A DNA stretch of 64,000 nucleotides from a virus: positions 17,921 to 81,920 of the IMG/VR virus record IMGVR_UViG_3300035204_002571. One strand, 5' to 3'. The notes beneath the pieces are model-generated. The model was not told the origin of the DNA and did no database searches. It was given only the letters and a program-made list of their open reading frames with translations. A program made the translations under genes and the position numbers. Position 1 is the stretch's first letter. Each line of letters starts with the position of its first letter. Below are positions 9,972-20,466 of the stretch, piece after piece.

Positions 9972-12900
9972 ATGGCAAGTAGTTCAGATTATACAGGCAT
10001 ATTGCCGCCTATTGTTGGCAGCATAGTCACCGAAGAAGAATACTCTACTATATATGTAAATTGTAATCCCGAGGCTCAGGGGTCAAGCACTGCTACGTCT
10101 GGAAGAAGCACTCTTGAAAGTCCAGAGTTAGGCGTTATATTTCCTGATAAAGCCAAGACTGATACGGTAGTCCCTCTTATAGGCGGCTCCATCGTTACCT
10201 TGAAGCTTAATAATGCAGAATTTAACACCTCTAGAGGTAAAAGCGATAATAATGATAAAAATCTAACGAAATATAGAACTAGAAATTTAAACAAAAAAAT
10301 AAAAAAAATTCCAGGCATAAGTGCTGCCTCTACAGGGGAGGGCTCAGAGTCTACAGAGGAGAGTACAGCGGCTGAATTTGTTGAAATTTCCAATCTTGTA
10401 GATGCAAGGCTAGAGATAAACAAGGCCTTGTCATCAATGCCTTCTCTCTCTCAGCAGTGGTATAATGCCGGAATCCCAAGTCTTGTCCTTTCTAGGTTTA
10501 AGTCTACAACAATTGATAATGCAGCAGATTTACAAAAAGAGATAGATAAAAAGGCAAAAGACAAGATAAGACTCTCTGGCTTAAGACCTATCGGAACACT
10601 GAAATTTATACCTATAGAAGTTTTGAAAACAATATTGGATATTTTGGCCAATACGGAAAAGGAAGACTTTGGGTTGGCCAACTATATTGGTATATCTGGA
10701 ATAACATTTGCAGAGTTGGCAAAGTATTTAGATGGCTATAAAGAGGACGGCAGAACGTATAGCGGTCTTGGCACAGGGTCGGACCAGGAAGATAAGTTAA
10801 TACAGATTTTATTGGAAATATTTCCAATTTTTCACATAGACGAAGACTACATTGATGGAGAAGATGTAAAGGCTGACATAGGGTATTTTACAGCACATGA
10901 TGATACGCTTTATGTAAAGATGCCAGACCTGTCTGGCAGGGATAGCTCAGGTTACTCTTCAAACCTATATGGCATCGAAGAGGATGATGCTGATGAGCAT
11001 ATAACCTTTTGTTTTGAAATGGCAAAGTTTACAGAGTATTCTGCAGTAGCCTTTGATCACGTAGCTCCACCGGTTCTTACCTTATCAAGTGGAGACGAAG
11101 AATACCCGACCGATGAAAGTGATATCGCCATAACAGTAGAGAAAGAAGGATTGGATCCAGAATCTGGGATTAGTTATTACTTGTCTCCTATTGTAGATAC
11201 TAAAGCTTCGACAAAGGTCAGAGGTTTCAAGGAGTCTTCTGATGCAGTTGAAATGTTTACAGCTCCTGTTCTTACGAAGCCTTATCTAAAGGATACTAAG
11301 CCGATAATTTCTGTCGAAGATGCTTCTTCTGAGTTTGTAGAGATATATGAAAAATTACTAAAACATCTTCAGGATGACGTTAGTGTGTTCAATCCAGATG
11401 ATATGGAGAGAAACTCTCTCATATATAATGATGAAAGACTTGTTTTGAGCCCAGAAGCTAATCATTTTGTTTTTGAAGATTTAGGATTGCCATTAACCGT
11501 GTCTCTGTCAGACGTAGGAATAAGTAATTTATCAGAATTATTAGGAGAGTTAAATCGCCCTGAGATTTTGCTAGGAATGCGAGGATCAGAGTCTTCGAAT
11601 GATAAAAGTGATGAAAAGTTTTTTAAGCCAAAAACAGCTTCTGCAAGAGATATTATGGCATCAAATAGGCCGAATATTATCCTGGATATTGACGAACAGA
11701 TTCCTTCTAATTGGATAAAGTTATCTTCTCCAAAGTCTGCAGAAGAAGATGATGAATGGGAATTGGAGATTCCTTATAAATCAAAGGCAACGAATGAAGG
11801 GACTACGGATGCCGGGTTGGATATTTATAATGATGCGGCCACAGTTGAGTTCGTTCTTTATGCTGTAGATGAATATGGACAGATAGTTAGAGCTCCAGGG
11901 CAAAATGTAAAAATAAGACCAAAATCATCCATGGTGACGATACTTGACCCCAATGGGTTTGGAAGAAATAATGCCATTAACCTATCAGACCCATTGGGGT
12001 CAGCCTCTGTTACTGGAGAGGGGCTAGAAGGAATTACAGTTGCAACCTTTTCCTCTGATGAGTTAGGAGAGAATATAGTTGCAACCCTAGAGGACGGTGT
12101 AGATGGGGTTACTATAAAGAGTACTTCAGATAGTTCTGTAAAAATAAAATCAGATGAAACAGTTGCATCCATTGTTGGTGCTGCGGTTGGCACGTTTTTT
12201 ATGAGACTTGTATCCTCAAACGGAATATCTTCAAACCCGAAGGCTATTTATGTTTCAGAAGATGGAACCCGTGACGGCCCGGATGAAGAGGCTGCAAAAA
12301 TAACTTTTGATGATCCGTTTGGCTTTTCTGTTAAAAAGTTTGGAAAGGCCGTTCACTCTATACCTATAATAATGGATGGCACAAATAGTGCAAGTATAAC
12401 TTTAGAGTATAAGAAAAAAATCTTTACAAGCGATAGCGCTACTCTTTATGCATATATAGCCGTAAGTGATAATGATAATAATTTAGCCATCTTAAAAGAG
12501 GACGTTGGATGGACCGAGGAAGACGGAGAAGAAAAGGCTCCAATTAAAAAGATATCTATAGAAACAGAGAAATCAACAAGCAATTTTTATATCCCAACAG
12601 CTTTGGAATATGAATTTGGATCATCTGATTTTGAAAGAAAGAATAAACGAAAAGCCGTATTAAAGTTTCTTGGGAGCACCGGACAGTTTCTTAATCTTAG
12701 CAGATTCACTGAGCTTGAGGCTCCGGCCAGTGGTTCGGCATCCAACGAGTATCCTGCCTATATTCTGTTAACAAATAATAAGTTGAGCGACACATCTGTT
12801 AGCACATTAGATACCAAAGGTAATGAGTATGCCGTTATCCCTATAGGGTCCTCTTCGGATGATGATAAATCTTATTCTCCGTTTATTTCCGCACCGCATG

Positions 12901-15900
12901 TTTTGGGACTTGTAACACAAGTTGATGGAAACTCTGGCTCTATGTCTATAGAGTCAAGCATTAGCCGTGAGGCTCTAACCGCATCGACTAATGAGTTGGA
13001 TAAAAAGATTAGGCGACTAGATGTTACAAAGATAAAGTCGGGCAAGGAGCAAAACTATAGACTGGTTGCATGCGATAGCTTGACTAGGCTGGCGGTAGTA
13101 TTTCGCGGCCCAGATGAGCCAAAGCTGAAAAAGCTTTATAGCGCAAAGCTTGGAACTAAATCTTTAAAGGGTTATAAAGCCGGCAATGTTAAGTATGCTG
13201 GAGATAATTTGCTTGTTGTAAATTATAAAAGCATAAGTGATGTAACCGATGAGGGCTGGGTTGATATAACTATAACAAAAAAGGATAAAAGGTTTAACGT
13301 TACATATGATTCAACCTTATATAATAGGACTACGGTTACATTCTCTGATAGTTCTGAGATATCAGAAGGTTCTTTCACGGTTGAGGCAAGCGAGGATACA
13401 AACGTATTATTATCTGGAGAAGACAGAATAATACCTTTGGTAGAAGACGGAGAGAGTACATCTAAATTTGTTGATTCGCTTGGGAATGAAAATGCATCTT
13501 CAGTTATATTTCCAATGGGGAAAGGCACTCCTCCCTTTTCTCCGTTTCCATTGATACCTGCGGAAAGTTATAAAGATAGTGCAACTAATTCGGAAGCTTA
13601 TTTTCTATTTAGCAATCCGATTAAAGTGTATCCCAGTGTGGATCTTGTGTTTGGAGCTATAGACAATAGCATTGTTTATGGTATGGCCCTGTCCGACTCA
13701 CCTGTAGACGAAAATGGAAAACCTGGTGTTGAAGTAATAAGCATAAGTACAAGCGGAAATACTTCGGTAGCGATGAGTCTGGAAGACATAAAGGGAGCTC
13801 TGGAAGCTATGGGGGCAGAGGCCGCTGCGGCTCTTGATGCCGCTAAGCAGGGTGCTGAAGATATAGCCGGAGAGGTAACAGACTTAAAGAAGACTCTAGA
13901 AACTACAGAAAATGAGGATGAAAGGGCTGCTCTAGAGAGCCAAATCGCGGACAAAGAAGAAGAGGCTGCTGCAATCAATCAAACGATAGATGAGTATGAG
14001 GCAAACGAGGAAGCAGCTGCGGCTGCTCTTGCAGAGGCAGAGCAGCAAGCCTTAGATGCTAGTTCTGCTGGCTCTGTAGACGTTGCAGGCGGCTTTGCAG
14101 AGGGCGTCGATGCCGTCACAGAGGGCGTCGATGCCGTTATGGGGGCTGTGGGTGACGCATTGGGTGCGTTGAACGATGCCCTGTCTCTATTGCAGACGAT
14201 ATCTGACACATTGTCAAGCTTGGCAAATATGGCAAATCAAATTGCTGATGCGGCAGAAGCAGGGTTGGCGTCTGTTTCGAATAGACCTTCTGATTTTATC
14301 AAGGTAAATATTAAACATGTTTATATAGATAAAGATGCAAATATATCAAATTCTTATGTTTCTATAAAATCAGACCAAACAGTGGGCAAATTAGTTGTTT
14401 CTACGAAGTTTACGCAAGTAGCTGCAATCAGATTTAATGTTCCAGAAATTATTGAGCTTAGAGTTAAGGACAAAAGCAGCGAGCCCTACAGGCTCACTCC
14501 TCCAAGGCAATTTTCATCTGCAGTGATAAACAGTGGCGACAAGCTTTTTCTTAAGACGATTTGTGCAACGCCAAATACAAAGGTTGAAATTGGCGGTTTT
14601 AGAGTAAAGACCAATAAGGGCAGCCCATTTGAGGAGGGGGAGTATAGAAACTTTGTAACAACAGTTCCAGACTTGAGTCAGTTTTCATTATTTGGCAGCA
14701 GTGATTGTTTGAAGATCACAATGACCAATTCTAATGAAAATAGAATGAGGCTTGTAAGTGTGTCTGGAAACGATATTGCCTTAAATCTAGATAAGAAGTG
14801 GGGCAAAAATATACTTGGAGGAAAGAGAAATAAGTCAGGCCCAGCCACAGATCTTCAAGATGCTCTTGGTGACTTTTATTTAAGATTTACATCCGTTAAG
14901 CTGGAGAAGGCAAACATTGCAAAAGAGTTTTTGCAAAGCTTCTGCGATATGTCGTTCCACTTGACTGCAGAACTATCACTTCAGCTTAGAAACTTTAAAG
15001 TTCTTCTTGTGCCTATTAAGGTCATCTTCTGCATTATTGACGTTATATGTGCCCTTCTTCATCCAATAAGGCTTGTTTTCGCTATAATTAGATTATTCTT
15101 ATGCCTATATGATTTGATATTATTATTGCCACAGCTGTCTGTTCCTGCTATGTATTTGGCAATATTGCTTCATATTCTTGAGTTACTGCTTTGCGTCATC
15201 CTGAAGATACTCGGAATTCTAAATGCTATAAACGAAATTATTGCTGCTCTTGAAGTTGCTATAGAGCAGAAGAATTATGCTTCTATAATGGCCCTTGAGG
15301 AAACCTTGAACGAACACTTGTTCAGCCTTGAGGCCGACCTGTCTGTTCTGGAGCCGATTTTAACAATTCTGGCCCTATTCCTTGAGCTGTTAGGCTTGTT
15401 GTTCGCATTTCCTTGTCAGATAGGGGCTGACGAAGATGACGATGCCTGTATTGATCCATCACAACTTGCAGGCTTAATCATAGGAAAGGTGGCTCCATTT
15501 GGGCGAATAGAGCCCGACGCCTTGCTTCCATTGGCTCAGACTTATACAACACTACCTGTTGATGAGGTCGGAACAAAGGGTAACACGCCTCCGGAGTCTG
15601 CTGACGATGGGGGTACCGTAGAAACAAGTACTGGAACTAATCCTACCAATATCCTGAAAGAGGTTATCGAGTATGGTGGCGGAAACGTTACAACAGGTGC
15701 AGATTACGAAGGAAATACTCTTCCTGGCCTTGTTGATAATATGACGGGTGAAAACAAAACTGTAGAAGAGGGAGGCTTTTTCTCAGGAGATACAACCGAT
15801 AGTGGACAGATAGATAATGTTAACTATCAGAATTTACGTTTTAATGAATTTGAGACAGATCAACCAGGGTTTAATGGAACATTCTCATTATCATTCACTA

Positions 15901-17966
15901 AGAGTGTAAAAGAATTTGCAATTTTCACAGGGCCAGATCCAAGGATGGTTAGATTTAAGTTTAAAGAAAAGGGCTTAACAAATGCTTTAGCGTTTATTCC
16001 ATTTTGGTTTATTTCTATATTCTTTAGAAAGAAGACTATAGATAACCTGCAAACTATGGACTCTCCCCCTGGATTTTTAATCCCCAACTCTTCAGGCACA
16101 GGTCTTAAAATAGCCGAAACCGGAGATGACATAGGCTTAACAAGCCCTATAGATGGAGAGACCGGAATCTTCTTGGAGACAAATGATGGCGGAGCGTCTT
16201 ATCAGCCTCTTCCGTTGACTGCAACAATAGAATTACAGGAGCCAGGGGTCGACGAGGATACCAACTTGGCCGTTTTTACTCCCACAACTGTTACAAAGAC
16301 ATTTGGCAACATTCCTATGATAGCTTTAGTTGATGATCAGTTTAATGTATATTTTGTTGAAGAGACAGATGACGGAGGAGGGATAGTTGTAGAAGATATT
16401 GATGGAGTTCCATGCATTACGTCTATTCATGCCAAGATGATCAATCATCCTTCTGCTCCCAAGAAAAAATTTGCAAGAGAAGATAGAGAGGTTTACAGAG
16501 GCAAGGACGATATGCCGGCAAAAAGCGACAGAGCAACCAGCATGTCGGATAGCCCCATTCCTGCTGGTCAAAAGATTATTTATGAGCAAGCAAATGCAAA
16601 TTGGGCATTGGGAATTGACGAAGTTATTGAGTCCTATACAACGGATCCATCGGGCAACTATGGCGGCCCCTTTACTAAGTATGATGATTTTAATAGTGAA
16701 GCAGGAGGCTTTCCTGATGCTCAGACATATTTAGATGACTATGTTGTCGACATCCTGGCGGCAGCCGACCCAGGAGAACCTCCTTTTCCAGACTATGGTG
16801 TATATGATTGGTCAAATGGATCTAAAAAAGAGTTAAAAGATCTTGGAAACTCTATAGATACAGTTAAGGTCTTTGACTTTCCAAATCTCTACATTGTTGA
16901 TGTTAGGCAGGTAGCTGACGATATTGCGGCAGCCTGTGGAGCCTCCGGTCCAATGGAACTTCTGCTTGACCTTCCGGGGTTTGAGAATCCAGATGAGCTT
17001 GAAGATAGCATTAAAAGAATGAAGGAATGTACAGAGGAGTTTATAAAGCACTTTAAGGATACAGAGGAAGACGAGGATGGTATTCCTAAGGGTGTTGCAC
17101 CACGGATTAAGTACAAGTTGGCCAACGGAATGATTCCGGACAAAACCTCAATACCAGATGCTATTGGGAAGTTTAGAGATTTACAGAAATGTTGCGAAGA
17201 CGAGATAGACGTTATGTGCAAGTTTGTTATAAACCCGCTTAATACATCTTTCAAATTATTGAATGATGATGACGAAACGCCATTAACAGACTATATAAAT
17301 CCGGAGCAGAAAGAGCTTAAAGACTTAATTAAATATGATATAATTGATGAATTAGATACAGAAGGAGAGCTTGAAGGTTTCCCCACGATTACAGGCGCAA
17401 TGGAATATGCGTCAGGAATTGGTGACCTTGCAGTTGTAGAGGTTGGAGAAAAAGCTCTTATTAAGATTATTCCAAGAGATTGTTATGATGAGCCCCTGCA
17501 TGCAACCCTAGATCTTACAGAGAAGATTAAGATAGATTTCTTAGAGGACGAAACAGGTTCCGCTGAGTTGGTTGAGGTTACAGAGGGCAGCGGCGAATTG
17601 ATAGAGAAGGATGATACAGAATACTCCTTGGCGATAAGCGCTAAAACGAAAGGGAAAGTGGTTATAAAGGCTACGGTTTGCTCTATGGTAATACAAGCGG
17701 TTACAGATAGGGGAATATTAGGTGGGTCATCAGATGAGACAGATGGAGTAGATTGTATAGATGATGTTGAGACAGAGGATTCAGATGGTGATGATATTTT
17801 TGCTCCAGGATCACTAATGAAAGTAGACAGAACTCTTACAATCTTGTTTGTCCCCGCCGCTGCAGACGGCCCAGGTGCAGGAAGATATGGTGATGCAGAT
17901 AGGGAGGAGAGCGCTCGCTCGGCTAAGCCAGGGCCGCAGAAATTTGGTACAAAACTGGAGAATTAA
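9972..17966 (+). CDS. Giant structural tail protein (2664 aa) with hydrophobic block and coiled coil
   Basis: I do not recognise a family for the whole protein. It opens with MASSSDYTGILPPIVGSI. Residues about 370-410 and 655-765 look like Ig/TIG-type beta domains. Residues about 1275-1366 are an Ala/Glu-rich coiled coil. Residues about 1665-1816 are strongly hydrophobic, with several possible transmembrane or buried helices (VIFCIIDVICALLHPIRLVF; ILTILALFLELLGLLFAF), ending near a Cys and an acidic run. The last 800 residues are acidic and beta-rich, with scattered Cys. Its place between spike and gp25-like genes makes a virion role likely. The hydrophobic block may pack in a helical hub or insert into a membrane during ejection; this is inference. 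The next gene starts 3 bp after its stop. Confidence 0.45.
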   Translation: MASSSDYTGILPPIVGSIVTEEEYSTIYVNCNPEAQGSSTATSGRSTLESPELGVIFPDKAKTDTVVPLIGGSIVTLKLNNAEFNTSRGKSDNNDKNLTKYRTRNLNKKIKKIPGISAASTGEGSESTEESTAAEFVEISNLVDARLEINKALSSMPSLSQQWYNAGIPSLVLSRFKSTTIDNAADLQKEIDKKAKDKIRLSGLRPIGTLKFIPIEVLKTILDILANTEKEDFGLANYIGISGITFAELAKYLDGYKEDGRTYSGLGTGSDQEDKLIQILLEIFPIFHIDEDYIDGEDVKADIGYFTAHDDTLYVKMPDLSGRDSSGYSSNLYGIEEDDADEHITFCFEMAKFTEYSAVAFDHVAPPVLTLSSGDEEYPTDESDIAITVEKEGLDPESGISYYLSPIVDTKASTKVRGFKESSDAVEMFTAPVLTKPYLKDTKPIISVEDASSEFVEIYEKLLKHLQDDVSVFNPDDMERNSLIYNDERLVLSPEANHFVFEDLGLPLTVSLSDVGISNLSELLGELNRPEILLGMRGSESSNDKSDEKFFKPKTASARDIMASNRPNIILDIDEQIPSNWIKLSSPKSAEEDDEWELEIPYKSKATNEGTTDAGLDIYNDAATVEFVLYAVDEYGQIVRAPGQNVKIRPKSSMVTILDPNGFGRNNAINLSDPLGSASVTGEGLEGITVATFSSDELGENIVATLEDGVDGVTIKSTSDSSVKIKSDETVASIVGAAVGTFFMRLVSSNGISSNPKAIYVSEDGTRDGPDEEAAKITFDDPFGFSVKKFGKAVHSIPIIMDGTNSASITLEYKKKIFTSDSATLYAYIAVSDNDNNLAILKEDVGWTEEDGEEKAPIKKISIETEKSTSNFYIPTALEYEFGSSDFERKNKRKAVLKFLGSTGQFLNLSRFTELEAPASGSASNEYPAYILLTNNKLSDTSVSTLDTKGNEYAVIPIGSSSDDDKSYSPFISAPHVLGLVTQVDGNSGSMSIESSISREALTASTNELDKKIRRLDVTKIKSGKEQNYRLVACDSLTRLAVVFRGPDEPKLKKLYSAKLGTKSLKGYKAGNVKYAGDNLLVVNYKSISDVTDEGWVDITITKKDKRFNVTYDSTLYNRTTVTFSDSSEISEGSFTVEASEDTNVLLSGEDRIIPLVEDGESTSKFVDSLGNENASSVIFPMGKGTPPFSPFPLIPAESYKDSATNSEAYFLFSNPIKVYPSVDLVFGAIDNSIVYGMALSDSPVDENGKPGVEVISISTSGNTSVAMSLEDIKGALEAMGAEAAAALDAAKQGAEDIAGEVTDLKKTLETTENEDERAALESQIADKEEEAAAINQTIDEYEANEEAAAAALAEAEQQALDASSAGSVDVAGGFAEGVDAVTEGVDAVMGAVGDALGALNDALSLLQTISDTLSSLANMANQIADAAEAGLASVSNRPSDFIKVNIKHVYIDKDANISNSYVSIKSDQTVGKLVVSTKFTQVAAIRFNVPEIIELRVKDKSSEPYRLTPPRQFSSAVINSGDKLFLKTICATPNTKVEIGGFRVKTNKGSPFEEGEYRNFVTTVPDLSQFSLFGSSDCLKITMTNSNENRMRLVSVSGNDIALNLDKKWGKNILGGKRNKSGPATDLQDALGDFYLRFTSVKLEKANIAKEFLQSFCDMSFHLTAELSLQLRNFKVLLVPIKVIFCIIDVICALLHPIRLVFAIIRLFLCLYDLILLLPQLSVPAMYLAILLHILELLLCVILKILGILNAINEIIAALEVAIEQKNYASIMALEETLNEHLFSLEADLSVLEPILTILALFLELLGLLFAFPCQIGADEDDDACIDPSQLAGLIIGKVAPFGRIEPDALLPLAQTYTTLPVDEVGTKGNTPPESADDGGTVETSTGTNPTNILKEVIEYGGGNVTTGADYEGNTLPGLVDNMTGENKTVEEGGFFSGDTTDSGQIDNVNYQNLRFNEFETDQPGFNGTFSLSFTKSVKEFAIFTGPDPRMVRFKFKEKGLTNALAFIPFWFISIFFRKKTIDNLQTMDSPPGFLIPNSSGTGLKIAETGDDIGLTSPIDGETGIFLETNDGGASYQPLPLTATIELQEPGVDEDTNLAVFTPTTVTKTFGNIPMIALVDDQFNVYFVEETDDGGGIVVEDIDGVPCITSIHAKMINHPSAPKKKFAREDREVYRGKDDMPAKSDRATSMSDSPIPAGQKIIYEQANANWALGIDEVIESYTTDPSGNYGGPFTKYDDFNSEAGGFPDAQTYLDDYVVDILAAADPGEPPFPDYGVYDWSNGSKKELKDLGNSIDTVKVFDFPNLYIVDVRQVADDIAAACGASGPMELLLDLPGFENPDELEDSIKRMKECTEEFIKHFKDTEEDEDGIPKGVAPRIKYKLANGMIPDKTSIPDAIGKFRDLQKCCEDEIDVMCKFVINPLNTSFKLLNDDDETPLTDYINPEQKELKDLIKYDIIDELDTEGELEGFPTITGAMEYASGIGDLAVVEVGEKALIKIIPRDCYDEPLHATLDLTEKIKIDFLEDETGSAELVEVTEGSGELIEKDDTEYSLAISAKTKGKVVIKATVCSMVIQAVTDRGILGGSSDETDGVDCIDDVETEDSDGDDIFAPGSLMKVDRTLTILFVPAAADGPGAGRYGDADREESARSAKPGPQKFGTKLEN

Positions 17967-17969
17967 TAT

Positions 17970-19973
17970 ATGATTGAAATATCGGAATTGCTTACAAGCT
18001 ACGAAAAGACAAAAGAGGGCAAAGATGGTGTTCCTCCGGATCATTTGAAAACTGCATTTGACGCAGCCATAACGTCTTTGACCACAGGCTTTGGGGTTAC
18101 AGACCTCCATGGTGCTCTCGGTCAAGGCGCAGGAGGTCTATCAGATGAATATGCCAAAATGTTTGAAGGAGTTGCGGAAAATTTTAGTACTCTTTTTGCA
18201 GAGCTGAACAAGATGAGATCGTCTTATCTTCCGATAGAGTTGATCGAAGGATTGGATAGTGAGGGGGTTCCCAAAACTATAGAGGAAGTTGTAGATACAC
18301 AGTCTATTCTGGAATCGTATGAAAACACATTCTTTAGAATGCTTGGGATGCCATCAACAGCAGATCTCGACGATAATATGAAATTAACAACTGTCGATGA
18401 GACTGGAAAATATGTTAGTGATCAATTCAAGAGTAAGTACGAACCTATATTAGACAAGAGGCAAATAAAAAGATCAGAAAGACCAGGCGCTCCAACCAAT
18501 AGTATTTATGATTTTGTATCTGGCTCACAAAGCGCAATACAGCTGCTAGAGAGTGAGGGGTTTACAAAGTCTGAAGAATTAAAGGCTGTTTTGGCTTCGT
18601 TAAAGTTTTTATATGATGCGGATGAGTATGATGCAGCAGGAGTTTCTACGTTAACAGGTCTTATAGGAAACATTGGAGATGAAACGGTTGGCTCTACATA
18701 CTCTGATCTGATAACGGCAGATCTTGAAACATACAAGAAAGGATATGCTTCTGAGGATGGCGAGGAAGCCACGGCATCTCCTGAGCTTATACAGGTAGCT
18801 ATATTTAGTATATTAAAAAATTCTTTAATGCATATAGATCCAACTCGAACATATTCTATAAGTACACTGAATTCGTTATTTAATGAGTTTATAACTTTAA
18901 AGCCGGATGTAAACCTTATGCATCTGAATAAAGCTGAGGTTTTTTGGGAATTTTCACATTTATTATTTCCGCCTGTTCAAGATGGCAGGATAGCAAAATG
19001 TATTAATGAGCCAGCGAAGATGGTTGCAGAGCCGTTTACTCCAAACATTTTAAGAACTATAAATGGTCACAAGATGAAGTCAACGTTGCTGGAGGCGGTT
19101 ATAAGGATAAGGTTGGATATAATTAGCGGCACGCAAATTGCATCTCCCAATACAGAGCCTGGATCTGTCCGTCCCCCGATTACTGCAGGAAATTTTTCAG
19201 TACCAGTATCTCATGAGTCTGTTATAGAAAGAATGGGACTTATAGAGTCTTTGATTATAGTGAGATTGTTTACAGCGGTTCAAGGATTTGCTTTTGATGT
19301 TTATAACAGAATAGGAGATATGGTAAGCCTTCAGCATCAAAATGGCAATGTTCCTGGAGGCGAGATGGCTGAGGACAATCAGGCTACGGCTATTGAAAAA
19401 AAGAAATTTTGCGAAACAAACGACCAAAGATGTCAGTTAGAATCTATGAAGCTTATTGAAGACTCTATGTTATTGATATTGGGAGATAGCGATGTCCCTG
19501 AGGTGCTGGACATGCAGGTTGGAGTGGCCCGAAGCTCCGGAATGAAGAATGCACACCTGATGAGCGCTGTTTTGTCAATTATGGACGTACCAAGAAGGTT
19601 TGTTGAGAGTCGGCTGGCATCTTTGGATGAAGAGCAGGAGCGAGCAGCAGAGAAGGCTGGTGATGCTGCAAGGTCTGCTGTTGCAAATAAAATTGGAATC
19701 TCAAAGGGAGTTGGAGCAATTGATGTTTTGGCTTTTCTGATAGCACTTTTTACAATGAAGGAGAGCGAGCTTTTATGCTTGCTTACTCCAGAGCAGTTTG
19801 AAAATCTTGAGGCAGAATATCCAGATGGATTTTTCAGCAGCTTTACGAGAGAATTGACTATAGATAATGCAGTAAATAGGGTTACAGATAGGGCTTATGA
19901 TGCTTATCAGTTATTTAGGCACGCTCTAAGTAAACAAGGAGGCTCCAATACCGTACCTGTTTCTACAGAATGA
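17970..19973 (+). CDS. Uncharacterised baseplate/tail structural protein (667 aa)
   Basis: I do not recognise the family. The protein is mostly helical. It has an acidic N-terminal half, a central stretch (about 290-420) with EFSHLLFPPVQDGRIAKCIN, and a C-terminal helical region with DVPRRFVESRLASLDEEQ followed by an Ala-rich helix and a hydrophobic helix (AIDVLAFLIALFTM, about 585-600). No signal peptide is seen. GGAG lies 9 bases before the ATG, overlapping the end of the 2664-aa gene, which suggests co-translation with it. Location directly before the gp25-like gene supports a baseplate or tail assembly role, but no more can be said. Confidence 0.4.
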   Translation: MIEISELLTSYEKTKEGKDGVPPDHLKTAFDAAITSLTTGFGVTDLHGALGQGAGGLSDEYAKMFEGVAENFSTLFAELNKMRSSYLPIELIEGLDSEGVPKTIEEVVDTQSILESYENTFFRMLGMPSTADLDDNMKLTTVDETGKYVSDQFKSKYEPILDKRQIKRSERPGAPTNSIYDFVSGSQSAIQLLESEGFTKSEELKAVLASLKFLYDADEYDAAGVSTLTGLIGNIGDETVGSTYSDLITADLETYKKGYASEDGEEATASPELIQVAIFSILKNSLMHIDPTRTYSISTLNSLFNEFITLKPDVNLMHLNKAEVFWEFSHLLFPPVQDGRIAKCINEPAKMVAEPFTPNILRTINGHKMKSTLLEAVIRIRLDIISGTQIASPNTEPGSVRPPITAGNFSVPVSHESVIERMGLIESLIIVRLFTAVQGFAFDVYNRIGDMVSLQHQNGNVPGGEMAEDNQATAIEKKKFCETNDQRCQLESMKLIEDSMLLILGDSDVPEVLDMQVGVARSSGMKNAHLMSAVLSIMDVPRRFVESRLASLDEEQERAAEKAGDAARSAVANKIGISKGVGAIDVLAFLIALFTMKESELLCLLTPEQFENLEAEYPDGFFSSFTRELTIDNAVNRVTDRAYDAYQLFRHALSKQGGSNTVPVSTE

Positions 19974-20026
19974 GAATAATATTTCTATTATTTTTAAGGT
20001 AAAAAACAGAGTTAGGGGAATATAAT

Positions 20027-20458
20027 ATGTCTTTCGATTTAACCTTGGAAAGAGGTGATATCAAAATAAGTGCAGATGGAACCATTGATACGGTTAGTGG
20101 CAATTCAAAGTTGCGACAAGATATTATAAAAATATTATTAACCGAGATTGGTGATAATAGGTTTCATCCGAAATATGGAAGTTATATTGGCGCTTTACAG
20201 ATAGGTCATTATGCTGATGGAAAGTTGGTGTCTTTAGATCTTGAGGGGTCTGCCAGAAAGGCTATCAGGAACCTTATGGCACTTCAGAGAGCACAGGGTA
20301 AGAGGCAAAAATTAACGCCGGGAGAGATTATTATAGATATATTGAAAGTTTCAGTTTCTAGAGACGAAGTTGATCCCAGACTTTATAATATATTTGTTTC
20401 TGTATTGACGAAGAGAATGACAGAAGTTAGAAGCAACGTTACAGTAAGAATAGCTTAG
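20027..20458 (+). CDS. Baseplate wedge protein, gp25/GPW-like
   Basis: This 143-aa protein has the size and pattern of the gp25/gpW-like wedge family: DLTLERGDIKISADGTIDTV, then KLRQDIIKILLTEIGDNRFH with PKYGSYIG, and a C-terminal strand region ending VRSNVTVRIA. In contractile tails this protein joins the J/gp6-type protein in the inner baseplate and helps start sheath polymerisation. AGGGG lies upstream of the ATG. A TATAAT directly abuts the start codon (20021-20026), too close to drive this gene. It is followed within 9 bp by the J-like gene, the same order as in P2, Mu and PBSX-type baseplates. Confidence 0.75.
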   Translation: MSFDLTLERGDIKISADGTIDTVSGNSKLRQDIIKILLTEIGDNRFHPKYGSYIGALQIGHYADGKLVSLDLEGSARKAIRNLMALQRAQGKRQKLTPGEIIIDILKVSVSRDEVDPRLYNIFVSVLTKRMTEVRSNVTVRIA

Positions 20459-20466
20459 GAGAGAAG

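Noticed and set aside
16471-16734. 87-codon plus-strand frame inside the 2664-aa gene
   Set aside because: Out-of-frame shadow with no start signal or known domain.
19974-20026. Terminator before the gp25-like gene
   Set aside because: AATAAT/ATTATT stem is six A-U pairs only, too weak to support a call despite the following U-run.
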